Shown here: piece after piece, positions 47,316 through 56,633 of the stretch
How the letters are laid out: each line of letters opens with the position of its first letter
How positions within the stretch are numbered: position 1 is the stretch's first letter
Origin: an uncultured Poribacteria bacterium
Lineage (GTDB): Bacteria; Poribacteria; WGA-4E; WGA-3G
Length of the DNA: 64,000 nucleotides
Direction of reading: 5' to 3'
Assembly (NCBI GenBank): GCA_951813545.1
Contig: OX638352.1
Span: 806,001 to 870,000 of the forward strand
The notes under the pieces: model-generated
Told to the model about the DNA's origin: nothing
What the model saw: only the letters and a program-made list of their open reading frames with translations
The model's database searches: none
Program-made: the position numbers and the translations under genes

Positions 47316-48383
47316 ATGCACAAAACAGAGAGTCCTCTTTTCAGGGCAGGGACGGAGGGGTACCATACGTTCCGAATACCTGCGCTCGTCCGATCAAATG
47401 AACGGACACTGTTGGCGTTCTGTGAAGGGAGACGGAGCGGTGGTGGGGATTCAGGAAACATCGACATTGTGCTGAAACGGAGTTTTGACAACGGCAAGAG
47501 TTGGCAACCGATGCAAATCGCTGTCTCCACCGGAACGGATACGGATGGTAATCCTGCCCCAATCGTCGATCGTGATTCAGGCACAATCTGGCTGCTTTTC
47601 TGCAAGAATCTCGCTGACGGCGCGGAAGGAAAGATCGTTGCGGGAGAAGCACCGCGCACTGTCTGGGTAACCTCCAGCACCGATGACGGGGAAACTTGGG
47701 CAGAACCGAGAGAAATTACTGCCACGACGAAAAACGAAGATTGGACATGGTATGCAACCGGTCCCTGCCACGGGATTCAGCTCGCAAATGGCAGATTGGT
47801 CATTCCGTGTGATCATGTGCTTGGGAACAGCCGGGATTATGCTGCATACGGCTACTCACATCTGATTGTCAGTGATGACCACGGTGAAACATGGCGGATC
47901 GGTGGTAAAACACAGCCGGGCACGAATGAATCGGTTGTCGTTGAGACGGTGGACGGTGGACTCTATTTCAACTGTCGGAACTATGTGGCACCCAAGCGGC
48001 GTGCTTATGCGCGAAGTAGCGATAGCGGCGATACGTTTACGGAATTCGGTTACGACGAGGATCTGATTGAGCCGATTTGTCAGGCGAGTATGGTGCGGTA
48101 TACGGATGCCAATCAGCACAATAAGAATCGTATTTTGTTCTCCAATCCTGCCAGCGAGAGTCGTGAACGGATGACAATCCGTATCAGTTATGATGAGTGT
48201 CAAAGTTGGAATAGTGGGAAAGTCTTGCACGCGGGTCCGGCGGCTTACTCGGACCTCTGTATCGCTTCAGACATGAGTATATGTTGCCTCTATGAACGTG
48301 GCGAAAATGGTGCGTATGAGACGTTGTCGTTTGCGAAGTTCGATCTGGCGTGGTTGACGGATGGGGAAGATACGTTGGCGTGA
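47316..48383 (+). CDS. exo-sialidase-like glycoside hydrolase (BNR repeats)
   Basis: Sialidases release terminal sialic acids from glycans. The chain shows the arginine motif FRIPAL (R20-I21-P22), and Asp boxes SFDNGKSW, STDDGETW, SDDHGETW and SSDSGDTF on the six-bladed propeller. RAYARSSDSG and the later EPICQASMV also fit. No signal peptide is visible from the chosen ATG, which is odd for a family that usually acts outside the cell. Start has AAGGAAGG upstream. 355 residues. It could act on another acidic sugar; family membership is clear, substrate is not. Confidence 0.9.
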   Translation: MHKTESPLFRAGTEGYHTFRIPALVRSNERTLLAFCEGRRSGGGDSGNIDIVLKRSFDNGKSWQPMQIAVSTGTDTDGNPAPIVDRDSGTIWLLFCKNLADGAEGKIVAGEAPRTVWVTSSTDDGETWAEPREITATTKNEDWTWYATGPCHGIQLANGRLVIPCDHVLGNSRDYAAYGYSHLIVSDDHGETWRIGGKTQPGTNESVVVETVDGGLYFNCRNYVAPKRRAYARSSDSGDTFTEFGYDEDLIEPICQASMVRYTDANQHNKNRILFSNPASESRERMTIRISYDECQSWNSGKVLHAGPAAYSDLCIASDMSICCLYERGENGAYETLSFAKFDLAWLTDGEDTLA

Positions 48384-48530
48384 TATGATCTTAATTTTCG
48401 GTTGGAAGAATGGAAGGATGGAAGAGGAACGTCCTTCGATTCTCCTATTTTTCCACTCTTTCCTCGTGAATCCACCGATTTTTTATTAGAACCTTATTCT
48501 GGCATTTAGATTTGAAAGAAGTAATATTTC

Positions 48531-48953
48531 GTGCTAAAATATTCAGCAATAAAACCGAGAGTTTATATTGAGTCAACCGTTGTTAGCTACTTGGTAGCGA
48601 GGCTTAGTAACAATCCAATCGTAGCATCTCGGCAGAGAGCAAGTCAACAATTGTGGGAAGACTATGCGGATAGATTTGAGTTCGTTATTTCACGAGTAGT
48701 TCTGGCTGAAATCCAACGCGGCAATGCTACGGCAGCACAGCAAAGACTTGAAGCCGTATCACAGTTAACGGTATTAGAGGTATTACCAGAGGCAAATGTC
48801 CTCGCGCAGAAACTGATAGACGCTGGTGCGGTGCCACTCACCACATACTCTGCCAACAAGCATTGGCAGCCAACTCTTAACTTCTATCGTGAACTTGGCT
48901 TTGAAATGTGGTCCTTTTCTTTATTCCTCGATGAAACACCGATGGCCAGTTAG
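48531..48953 (+). pseudogene. truncated VapC-like PIN gene with unrelated tail
   Basis: Residues 1-104 align over their whole length with the PIN protein at 25188 (VYIESTVVSYLVARL, FEFVISRVVLAEIQRGN, LIDAGAVP). From about base 48838 the similarity stops just before the second acidic motif, and the remaining residues (NKHWQPTLNFYRELGFEMW) are different, with NFYRELGFE resembling a glyoxalase/bleomycin-resistance motif. The last catalytic residues of the PIN domain are missing, so it is probably dead. The start is GTG. It suggests recombination between two genes. Confidence 0.65.
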
Positions 48954-48972
48954 CGACACATACGCCTAACAA

Positions 48973-49824
48973 CTACCGCAGATATTCCTCACCGCGGTGC
49001 TCTGCAATCCATGTCTTCAAGGGGACATCTGCATCTGTGGGTTGCCACCAGCCTTTAATGTCCACACCATCACCCAGCAGCTGCCGCCGAATCGGGTCGC
49101 ATTTCTCAAGGAGCTCCGGTGGCATAAGGTTGTAGTCCAAGCCGCGCAACCAACGATAACTATACCCCATAAACAGGACTTTCCGAGTTGCATCGGAGAA
49201 ATTCCAGCCGCGTGAATGCCACATCCGTCTATCGAAAAGCACCGCTGTACCACGTTTGACGAGCAGATCTATCGCGCCTTCCGGGTCACCATCAGGATCG
49301 TCGTCTCTGTTTGGTGGACGGGTGTCGAGTTTATGACTACAAGGAACAATGCGCATCGCGCCGTTATCGCGATCGGTAACGTCGGTCAACCAGTAGCTAA
49401 CCTTCAATGAAAGTCGAGGGTGTGGACGTTCCATTTCCGGCACGGGTCTCCCGCCGTCTTGATGCCAATGCGCACCTTTTCGGATCCGCTGTGTATCGGG
49501 CGATTCTGGGGGATACATGATAAGATGCGAGATATAGAGTTGGATGTTCCAGCCTAAAATGTCCCAGAGTAACGGGAAAACCTTCTTGTTATCGAGCAGC
49601 TCCAGCAGTAGGTCGTCTTCAATAACAGTACGGAACTTCGATAGCAATTTGCACGGTTCCAGTCCAGTTTTAGCGCGTTCAGCGGCATCAAGACGATCTG
49701 CGACTTCCTCTAATGCGTCTACCATCTCAGGGCTTATAGCATCTTCAACAATGAGGTAGCCGGTGTCGTTGAACGCTTTGAGTTGTTCTTCCGTAGCACA
49801 GTATTCAAGCCAACTTGTATCCAT
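48973..49824 (-). CDS. phytanoyl-CoA dioxygenase (PhyH) family protein
   Basis: A non-haem Fe(II)/2-oxoglutarate oxygenase with a full triad: H-W-H-Q-D (H and D of the HxD) and MWHSRGWN (distal His), then DATRKVLF, where Arg binds 2-oxoglutarate. About 283 residues. ATG at 49830 is directly after the strong GGAGGAG, too close; the second ATG at 49824 has correct spacing. It follows the LamG gene on the same strand by 18 bp. Substrate unknown; sequence is clearly different from the PhyH at 21424. Confidence 0.9.
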   Translation of the reverse strand: MDTSWLEYCATEEQLKAFNDTGYLIVEDAISPEMVDALEEVADRLDAAERAKTGLEPCKLLSKFRTVIEDDLLLELLDNKKVFPLLWDILGWNIQLYISHLIMYPPESPDTQRIRKGAHWHQDGGRPVPEMERPHPRLSLKVSYWLTDVTDRDNGAMRIVPCSHKLDTRPPNRDDDPDGDPEGAIDLLVKRGTAVLFDRRMWHSRGWNFSDATRKVLFMGYSYRWLRGLDYNLMPPELLEKCDPIRRQLLGDGVDIKGWWQPTDADVPLKTWIAEHRGEEYLR

Positions 49825-49842
49825 TGTCATCTCCTCCAGCTG

Positions 49843-50604
49843 CTAACGGTGGACTTGCGTTTTAATCCGTCCCCACGTTGTTGTGAGTTTTCCTGTAACT
49901 TCCACCGCAAATGCGATGCCATCCTTCATATCCGCCTGAATCTGCTCTTCTGAGATCGCAACATTGAGAATACGGAGTTCATCAAGCATTCCATCAAGCC
50001 AGATATTTTCATTTGCTTTCTTGCCGATCCAGACGGAGGCTTCGTTTTCGTTGATGTCCCCTTTTCGCGCGACTTCCCCATCCAATTCACCGTCCAGATA
50101 GATACGGATTTCTTCTCCATCGTAGACCATAGCGAGATGATGCCATGTATCCACTTCCATCGGTGTCGCCCCTTGTGCGACAGCCGCGGCACCGGGTGCG
50201 GTATAGACGAATCCACGAATTTTTCCGCCGGGTGTATCAAAACCCCACCCACTTTCAGCGACAGAGCCTTTTCTCGCGATTACTGGATGCCCGCCTGGAA
50301 AAGAAGCGGGTTTGAACCATGCTTCTATTGTCAACTCATCGCCTCCTGGAAGAAGGCTGTCATGATGCAGCACTTCAATAAGACTGCTTGCCCCGTTAAA
50401 GACCAACGCACCGCCATTTTTCCCATCCTCTGTCCATTCAGCATCGGTGATTTCGCCATGATTCTCAAACTCGGATAGGTCTGTCGCTTCATCGGCTGTT
50501 TCTTCGTCAAAGAGGTACAATAACACCGTCTCTTCTTCAAATGCAGCGAAACAACTTAGACTAAGATAGAGCAAGAGCGCAATAATTGTTAGCATTCGGA
50601 TCAT
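49843..50604 (-). CDS. exported LamG domain protein
   Basis: Residues 1-21 are a signal peptide (MIRMLTIIALLLYLSLSCFAA). The mature chain is a LamG-type lectin-like domain: ENHGEITDAEWTEDGKNGGAL, LTIEAWFKP, HHLAMVYDGEEIRIYLDG and LDELRILNVAIS. The C-terminus KLTTTWGRIK echoes that of the LamG at 46543. GAGGAGGAA precedes the ATG. Co-transcribed with the PhyH gene. Function is presumably binding of a glycan or surface component; no catalytic residues recognised. Confidence 0.88.
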   Translation of the reverse strand: MIRMLTIIALLLYLSLSCFAAFEEETVLLYLFDEETADEATDLSEFENHGEITDAEWTEDGKNGGALVFNGASSLIEVLHHDSLLPGGDELTIEAWFKPASFPGGHPVIARKGSVAESGWGFDTPGGKIRGFVYTAPGAAAVAQGATPMEVDTWHHLAMVYDGEEIRIYLDGELDGEVARKGDINENEASVWIGKKANENIWLDGMLDELRILNVAISEEQIQADMKDGIAFAVEVTGKLTTTWGRIKTQVHR

Positions 50605-50718
50605 TTCGGGTTCCTCCTCTCCATGGTTAAGCTACATTCTCCACAGATGCTGAAGAAATACCAAGGAAATAAACGCCCTAAGACTCAAGAGGATATATAG
50701 GATTTGTGTCTAAGATCC

Positions 50719-50739
50719 GGTGCGGTTGGAAACCGCCCC
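50719..50739. repeat. intergenic palindrome (GGTGCGGTT type)
   Basis: GGTGCGGTT (50719-50727) and AACCGCCCC (50731-50739) pair with a single mismatch around a GGA loop. The sequence is flanked by CCGG on both sides and lies between the LamG and Gfo/Idh genes. It is another variant of the dispersed palindrome family. Confidence 0.6.
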
Positions 50740-50826
50740 TACCGGGTCTGGTGACGTATTTATGAGGCACGTTCTACAAACCAAGTATCATTCATAAGCC
50801 AACTCGTGATTATAGATTACCGATAC

Positions 50827-52029
50827 TTAATCCTCTACCCTCTCAATAATCTGCCCGGTTTCCCGATCTCTGAAGATGCGCTTCATCCTACCATCCGGCA
50901 TCCGTTCCTCTTTGAGGGGAGCATACCGCTCATCAGCATCTGATTGGCTTGCCTGCACATTAGTCATTTCAGCAGTGCCTCGCCAATCCTGAATTTCAAC
51001 GGCTTCCCACTGCTTGGATTTCGCGGATTTATAGCAGGCATCAATGATAGCGTTGACGACATAGCCGTCATAGAAGGTCTCCAGCGCGTCGCGTCCTTCG
51101 TCAATTGCGTTGAACATATCAAGGAACATATCTCGATAACCGAGTTCCGCGACCTCATCACCAACAGGGAAAAGCCAACCAGTATCGCTCTCGGCTTTTT
51201 CAGCGACATAGCCACCCTGCCCAACAGCCGTGAACATCTCATAACCCGTGCGGAGCCAGTGGTTAAGCCAGATCGTTCCCTCACTACCGGAGACCTCATC
51301 TCGCAAATCCATACCGCCACGGAACGCCCATCCGACCTCAAACTGTCCCATTGCGCCGCTCTCAAATCGGATGAGTGCGATGCCGTGGTCCTCCGCATCA
51401 ATTGGATGCACAAGCGTGTCCGCCCAACACATCACCTCAACGGGTTTGTTATTTTTCCCAACGAAGTTTCGGATGATCTCGATGCAGTGGCATCCCATAT
51501 CGACGATCGCACCACCACCGGCTTGTTCCAGATCCCAGAACCAATCGCTATGAGGACCGGGATGCGTCTCACGGGAACGCACCCACAGAATTTTGCCGAG
51601 CGCGCCATTTTGGACAGATTCCAATGCTTTGAGGGTTTTCGGGGGGTACACCAAGTCTTCAAGATAACCCCCAAAAACACCTGCGTTTTCAACGATGTCC
51701 AGCATCGCTTTCGCTTCTTCAGCGGTGCGTCCAAGGGGTTTCGTACAGAGAATGGCTTTGCCTGCTTCTGCAGCAAGTTCGACTGCTCTCAGATGTAAAT
51801 TGTTGGGTAACCCGATGACGACAGTATCCGTTTCCGGGTGGTTGATGGCTTCTGCCAAATCGGTTGTTGCGTGCGGGACGTTCCACTCTTCGGCGAATGT
51901 GGTTGCGCGTTCTTCGCGCCGAGAGTAGACGCTGTGGACGCGGTCTGCACCACGTTGGTTGTGAAGCGTCATCGTGTAAAACATTCCGATGAGTCCAGTA
52001 CCGAGCATCGTGACTTTATGGCTTTTCAT
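50827..52029 (-). CDS. Gfo/Idh/MocA family oxidoreductase
   Basis: A 400-residue dehydrogenase with Rossmann loop [11 protein letters not shown], catalytic CTKPLGR (Lys of the K-P motif) and GCHCIEI as the histidine region. The C-terminal domain is normal. No signal peptide. The tail of about 45 residues after the fold is charged. ATG at 52029; its leader contains ACCGAACCGCAAGGAA, shared with the sdhB leader. It probably oxidises a sugar derivative; the exact substrate is not deducible. Confidence 0.9.
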   Translation of the reverse strand: MKSHKVTMLGTGLIGMFYTMTLHNQRGADRVHSVYSRREERATTFAEEWNVPHATTDLAEAINHPETDTVVIGLPNNLHLRAVELAAEAGKAILCTKPLGRTAEEAKAMLDIVENAGVFGGYLEDLVYPPKTLKALESVQNGALGKILWVRSRETHPGPHSDWFWDLEQAGGGAIVDMGCHCIEIIRNFVGKNNKPVEVMCWADTLVHPIDAEDHGIALIRFESGAMGQFEVGWAFRGGMDLRDEVSGSEGTIWLNHWLRTGYEMFTAVGQGGYVAEKAESDTGWLFPVGDEVAELGYRDMFLDMFNAIDEGRDALETFYDGYVVNAIIDACYKSAKSKQWEAVEIQDWRGTAEMTNVQASQSDADERYAPLKEERMPDGRMKRIFRDRETGQIIERVED

Positions 52030-52223
52030 TCTTCTAATTTTCCTTGCGGTTCGGTTAGGTGATTTTCGTACTTGACGCTCCTTTACGTAAAGCCGCCCTC
52101 CATTTCATTACGGGCTATGGTTGCGTACTAAAAAAGTACAGATTTTCACATTCAGTCGAGGTTGTACCAAAAACCTGCTCGTAATGTAATGGAGAGCAGA
52201 GCAGAAACTTAATGGTTAAAAAA

Positions 52224-53303
52224 TCATTGTGCTTTGTATCCTGCGATGACCCCCCAATCGTTAATCGTCCAACAGTGGTTCTGATCTGTCGCATGAACGC
52301 CCTTGAAGGTCGCGCCTCCCGGTATATTCGATACAGCCCATGTTTTACCGCCATCGGTGGTATGCAAAATAGAGTTATAACCACCGACTGCCCAACCCAC
52401 CATGGCATCAACGAAAATAATATCATGGAGATCGTCGTAGGATTCTGTTTTTTGCTGATTCCATGTAGTACCACCATCAGCGGTATGTAGAATCAAGCCC
52501 TCCTGCCCACAAATCCAACCAGTGTTTTCATCAAGGAAGTAGATCCCGAACAGGTTATTATCAAAGCCGGGATCGCGTTTCTCCCAGTTTTCACCACTAT
52601 CAGTCGTATGCAGGAGTGTCCCGAATGAGCCGATAACCCAACCCGTTGTAGGTGAAACGAACCAGATATTCTCAAGATTGTTCCGTGTCTCACCGACGCG
52701 TGCCCGTTCCGAGCTGCCGACCCAAGTTTCGCCACCATCCGTTGTTTTGAGAATCGTATTCTCCGAACCAGCGATGAAACCGGTTGTTTCACTAATCATC
52801 TGGATGCCCATCAAATTAGCGCGAATGCCGCCTCGTCTTCCACCACGTCCAGGGGTATCACTCCTTGCCATCTTCCGTGCCCATGTTTTACCACCATCTT
52901 CAGTCTTCAGGATGGTGCCTCTACCGCCAGTGATATATCCGACGTTTTCATCTACAAAGTAGATATTATAGAGAGGTGCGGGCCCCCCTCGTCCAAAGCC
53001 CGGTGGGGGTCCGCCTCCACCACCGGGCCTTTGTCCCGCACCCGGGGGCTGCATATCAACTTCCATTTTCTCCCAAGTCTTGCCGCTATCCGATGTAACC
53101 AACATTAGCCCCCCGTCTCCAACGACCAGACCGTTTTGGTTATCCATGAAATAGACATCCTGTAACATTCCGTCAATACCATCACCGCGGAGGATATCGT
53201 CTTCCCGCAGTACAGTCCAATCTGCACGGGCAAGTGTCGCGTAAGAAAAAAGAAGCGCGACTGCGATAAACGTTCCGAATAAGGCTATAATCGTTCTGTT
53301 CAT
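52224..53303 (-). CDS. exported Ycf48-like (photosystem II stability factor-like) BNR protein
   Basis: A signal peptide ends near residue 27 (YATLARA-DW). The chain consists of repeats with Asp-box-like endings: SDSGKTWEKM, EDGGKTWAR, TDGGETWVG, TDSGENWEK, ADGGTTWNQ and TDGGKTWAV, the pattern of Ycf48/HCF136-type seven-bladed propellers. A Gly-Pro-rich insert (about residues 88-107, GQRPGGGGGPPPGFGRG) and a second Gly/Arg-rich stretch break the second and third blades. Such proteins are common outside phototrophs; a photosystem role is not implied. Confidence 0.87.
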   Translation of the reverse strand: MNRTIIALFGTFIAVALLFSYATLARADWTVLREDDILRGDGIDGMLQDVYFMDNQNGLVVGDGGLMLVTSDSGKTWEKMEVDMQPPGAGQRPGGGGGPPPGFGRGGPAPLYNIYFVDENVGYITGGRGTILKTEDGGKTWARKMARSDTPGRGGRRGGIRANLMGIQMISETTGFIAGSENTILKTTDGGETWVGSSERARVGETRNNLENIWFVSPTTGWVIGSFGTLLHTTDSGENWEKRDPGFDNNLFGIYFLDENTGWICGQEGLILHTADGGTTWNQQKTESYDDLHDIIFVDAMVGWAVGGYNSILHTTDGGKTWAVSNIPGGATFKGVHATDQNHCWTINDWGVIAGYKAQ

Positions 53304-53320
53304 GATAATCTCCTTTTCAT

Positions 53321-53482
53321 TAGCTGTCAGCCATCAGCTTTCAGCCATCAGCCAAGAGGTTTCTGGCGAAATTATATCCTTTTGCCGACTGCTGATGCTA
53401 TTCTTCTGACCGCTGACTACTGCTGATTGTCGACTGCTAACGGTTACATTTCTGACCGCTGATCGCTGACAACCGACTGCTA
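53321..53482. repeat. dense GTCAGC/CTGAC short-repeat array
   Basis: The gap between the Ycf48-like and phosphohexomutase genes is filled with imperfect CAGCCATCAGC and CCGACTGCTGAT-like units. They are related to but more mutated than the arrays at 11046, 11861, 43371 and 59891. The array begins 18 bp from the Ycf48-like start. Confidence 0.6.
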
Positions 53483-55669
53483 TTAATTCGACTGAAATGC
53501 GTCATAGATTTGTCGTGCTTTATCTTCAACATTCCCTAAGTAATTTTGACCGATCTGCTCAATGTAAAGTTCGGTTAATTCACCGCTTGCCTCACCAAAG
53601 GCTTTGGCGAACTTCCGACACTCTTCCTTATTACCACCGGAAGCGTAGGCTTTGGTTTTCGCATCCGTGCCAGATTTCCGTACTTCAACGAATTTATCAT
53701 GAAACTTGAGATAACTCCCGTCCCCGACAAATCGGACATCCTCAAGTGCTGTGAAGTCAAGACTCGGCAGGGCATCTGAAAGAATAGTCTGTGCCTGTTC
53801 AATATCTATTTTCCGCTCACGGAGGGCAATGGCAATACCGAGGAAAAATAGGTCGTTCTTGTCGCGTTTCGCTTCACCTTCACGCTTCGCTGCGCGGAGT
53901 TTTTCAGGATTCGGTTCAGACTCGTTGTAATAGGTGATGTCCTCTCTGACATCGCACGTTGCGGTGATTCGACTCTCTGTAAAAACACCAGCGAGATAGT
54001 CAGATAAGGGCATACTCTCCTGCTTGCAGTGCGCTGCGAGTGCCGTGACCAGCACCATCGATTCACCTGCCGACTTCTCACGCATCGCAATAGCAGTGCG
54101 ACCGCCTTGGCTCCGAATGAGTGCTTCAGGACCGGTAATCATTCCACCACTCTCCTCACCAGCGAAGATGAGTCTCGGCTGCACACCGAGCGAAACTGTT
54201 TCATCGTAGACATCCTGAACAACAACTGGAGCATCTGGCATATCAGCGAGCTGCCTCTCAATCTTCTTCATAATCGCGGCGATCTCTTTGAAACCGACCG
54301 GCACATTAATAACAGAGACATCGTTCGCGTCACCCCACTGGTCCCAAGCAAGCGCGGAAGGTGTCGTCTTAATCATGAACCGCGGATGGTCTTCCCAGAG
54401 TCCAGAAGTTTTGAGCTGCTTGGCGTAGAAGTCCATCAACATCAGGAACGCTTGATTCGGGGTGTAAATCGTTAACAGTCGGTTATCACCGAGATCAAGA
54501 AAATCAACACCGAGGTACTCCAGTGTTTCTGCCCGCGACGCGTCCTCTATCTCACAAACGATAAGCCGATCACCATCTGGATCGGTCACTTCGATGATAG
54601 TTCCGATGGGTTGTGCTTTGAGTTTCGCCGCATACGCTGTAGATTTGACGACATCAAGGATACTAAAATCACATCCGAGATCGTAGAATTCAGCCTCACC
54701 GGTCTTCGGATTTCGGTCGAGTTTTCCGATGTTGTGATAGAGCGGATCTGCCTCAACATGGAGCCAGCGAACAGAGTTAGCAATTCCCAATCGCTCAAAG
54801 ATGGCACGCATCGGACGATACATACATCCACCAACGCAATCAACGACGATTGGTGGTTTCACTTTACGAATGAGATTGAGATTCGCATCCGTGGCGACAC
54901 CATTTTTGAGATAGCCGACGTAAAGCTGCACACCGTCATGGAGTTCATCCAATCGTTCAAAATCAATATGTTCGTCGGTGACTGCGCTGAACTGAACGGG
55001 GTAGCCTCCCGTTTCAGCAGTTTTGAGAATCTCCTCAATCTTGTTGACGAACCGCATGGATTCTTCAGGCAGATACTGACTCCCCTGATTGTTGAGGTCC
55101 TTGGTTGCGTTTTTGGTGCTAACGGAGTGGCTCGATGTGACATGCTCGCCACCGTCCAAATCAAGCATGAAGATCAGAAAGGATGCCATCCAGATGGGCA
55201 ACGTACCAAACGCTTTCGGCACATAGGTGCGGATTCCTTGTGCGGCTTGGATCCGAGCGATGTATTCGACATATTTCTGGGAGTTGTAACGGACTTCGCA
55301 CCCTGCAATCTTCTCAACCGGCTTTCCATCCACTGTTTCGTTTGCAACGAGACTCTTACCAAGTGTCGCCAAGATAATCCCAATTTGGTTAATCGGAAAG
55401 CGGGTGTCCCATGGGTATAAAATATTCTGTGGACCTCGGATGCCGGCGGTCGAAACCTGTGCTTCCTTCGCATAGTTGCGAAACCATTCCCAGAGGTTCA
55501 AACGTTCGATCAGTTCCTTATCAAGATGGAATGTGAATGCCTCTGATTCGTCTTGCGGAAAAAGGGGTGTTTTGATAGAATCCGGCGTATTCTGTTCAAC
55601 GACTGCGAAGAGCTGCCGTTCGGTATGATCCCTCCTATGACGATAACTTTCGTCAACTCTAATAATCAT
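53483..55669 (-). CDS. phosphohexomutase (phosphoglucomutase/phosphomannomutase family)
   Basis: The 728-residue protein is a large alpha-D-phosphohexomutase. The phosphoserine loop reads TSSHSV rather than TASHNP, the metal loop DPDGDRL and sugar loop EESGG are intact, and a C-terminal phosphate-binding domain follows. It is longer than typical members (about 460-580), with extra N-terminal sequence. The reading frame extends to 55714, but the ATG at 55669 follows AGGAGAG and starts MIIRVDE. Interconversion of hexose-1- and -6-phosphates is likely; glucose versus mannose cannot be decided. Confidence 0.88.
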   Translation of the reverse strand: MIIRVDESYRHRRDHTERQLFAVVEQNTPDSIKTPLFPQDESEAFTFHLDKELIERLNLWEWFRNYAKEAQVSTAGIRGPQNILYPWDTRFPINQIGIILATLGKSLVANETVDGKPVEKIAGCEVRYNSQKYVEYIARIQAAQGIRTYVPKAFGTLPIWMASFLIFMLDLDGGEHVTSSHSVSTKNATKDLNNQGSQYLPEESMRFVNKIEEILKTAETGGYPVQFSAVTDEHIDFERLDELHDGVQLYVGYLKNGVATDANLNLIRKVKPPIVVDCVGGCMYRPMRAIFERLGIANSVRWLHVEADPLYHNIGKLDRNPKTGEAEFYDLGCDFSILDVVKSTAYAAKLKAQPIGTIIEVTDPDGDRLIVCEIEDASRAETLEYLGVDFLDLGDNRLLTIYTPNQAFLMLMDFYAKQLKTSGLWEDHPRFMIKTTPSALAWDQWGDANDVSVINVPVGFKEIAAIMKKIERQLADMPDAPVVVQDVYDETVSLGVQPRLIFAGEESGGMITGPEALIRSQGGRTAIAMREKSAGESMVLVTALAAHCKQESMPLSDYLAGVFTESRITATCDVREDITYYNESEPNPEKLRAAKREGEAKRDKNDLFFLGIAIALRERKIDIEQAQTILSDALPSLDFTALEDVRFVGDGSYLKFHDKFVEVRKSGTDAKTKAYASGGNKEECRKFAKAFGEASGELTELYIEQIGQNYLGNVEDKARQIYDAFQSN

Positions 55670-55862
55670 CAACGCTCTCCTGCGAGGATAGGAATTTGAT
55701 GGACATATTATCACATTCCCATATTTTTTTCAAATCTGGGTTGGGTGTGTAAATATTTTGGCATCATGTATTGAGAGATATATGTGTTGAAAGAGCATCT
55801 GAAAAGGGGTATCCTTTCCTAAGAAAACCAAAGACTCAACTTTTTATAGGAGAGGATACCTC

Positions 55863-56481
55863 ATGGATATTTTATCAGTTGCCACCCAAGAAGTTCAAGA
55901 GATTTTTTCACAAGTCGTTGATGATGCGTCTGTCTCTGTAGAAACGCTTGAGGGGTCCGTCGTGCGTGCGTGTCGTGAGTTGGGGCGTAAGGTTCAAAGA
56001 TGGGCGTCCGGGGAGTCGGTCTCTGCGTATGTAGACGAGCAATCGCTTGCCCCCGGGGCGAGGTGGTACGTCAGTTGTGATGGCTGCCACACCGCCTCGG
56101 TTGACGGGTGGCAGGAAGTCAAAGTCGGGTGTCTCTACAGAGACGAGCCACACTGCTCTCCGGGGTCTATGCCCTCAACACGCTCTTCAAGTCTGCGGTA
56201 TGTTGCCTCCCGAACGGATGCGGTGAGTTTCGGATCGCAATGGTTTGACTTAGCCACGGCGAGTGGGATCTATCAAGACAAAACAGATACCGAAGAAGTC
56301 GTTGTCATCGGCGATGGCACCCCCTGGATATGGAACTTATCGGCGGAATACTTCCCGGGGGTTCTCCGTTGAGATTGTATATATGCACGCTAAGGCACAC
56401 CTCTATGAAAGTGCTAAGCAGGCTTATGGAGAGACAGACGCAACCTCACTTTTCCACTGGATGTCCACATTCACCTTATGA
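55863..56481 (+). pseudogene. ISKra4-family transposase remnant
   Basis: The first 160 codons match the N-terminal part of ISKra4-type transposases (RKVQRWASGESVSAYVDEQ, VSCDGCHTASVDGWQEVKVG, VVVIGDGTPWIWNLSAEYFPG). At the run of five Gs near 56354 a +1 change occurs; the other frame continues VEIVYMHAKAHLYESAKQAYGE and stops at 56481. The rest of the enzyme, including the C-terminal catalytic part, is missing. GGTATCCT (55808-55815) and AGGATACC (55853-55860) form an inverted repeat just before the start codon. Confidence 0.8.
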
Positions 56482-56526
56482 GAGGTGTTATTATGGTGAA
56501 CCTTGAAATTAAAGAGGCACATTTTC

Positions 56527-56592
56527 TGTAGGAGCGATTTCCGAATCGCGATGAAATCCACTGATAGTCGGGAATCGGAGTTCCCTCCTACA
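56527..56592. repeat. 66-bp clover-like inverted repeat
   Basis: Outer arms TGTAGGAG (56527-56534) and CTCCTACA (56585-56592) are perfect. Inside, GCGATT/AATCGC (56534-56549) and GGGAA/TTCCC (56570-56585) form two further hairpins, so the element can fold as a three-way junction. It lies between two IS remnants. Confidence 0.65.
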
Positions 56593-56633
56593 ACTCAAAA
56601 TGTCCTGTTAATTCTAAAATTCACTATAGGTCA

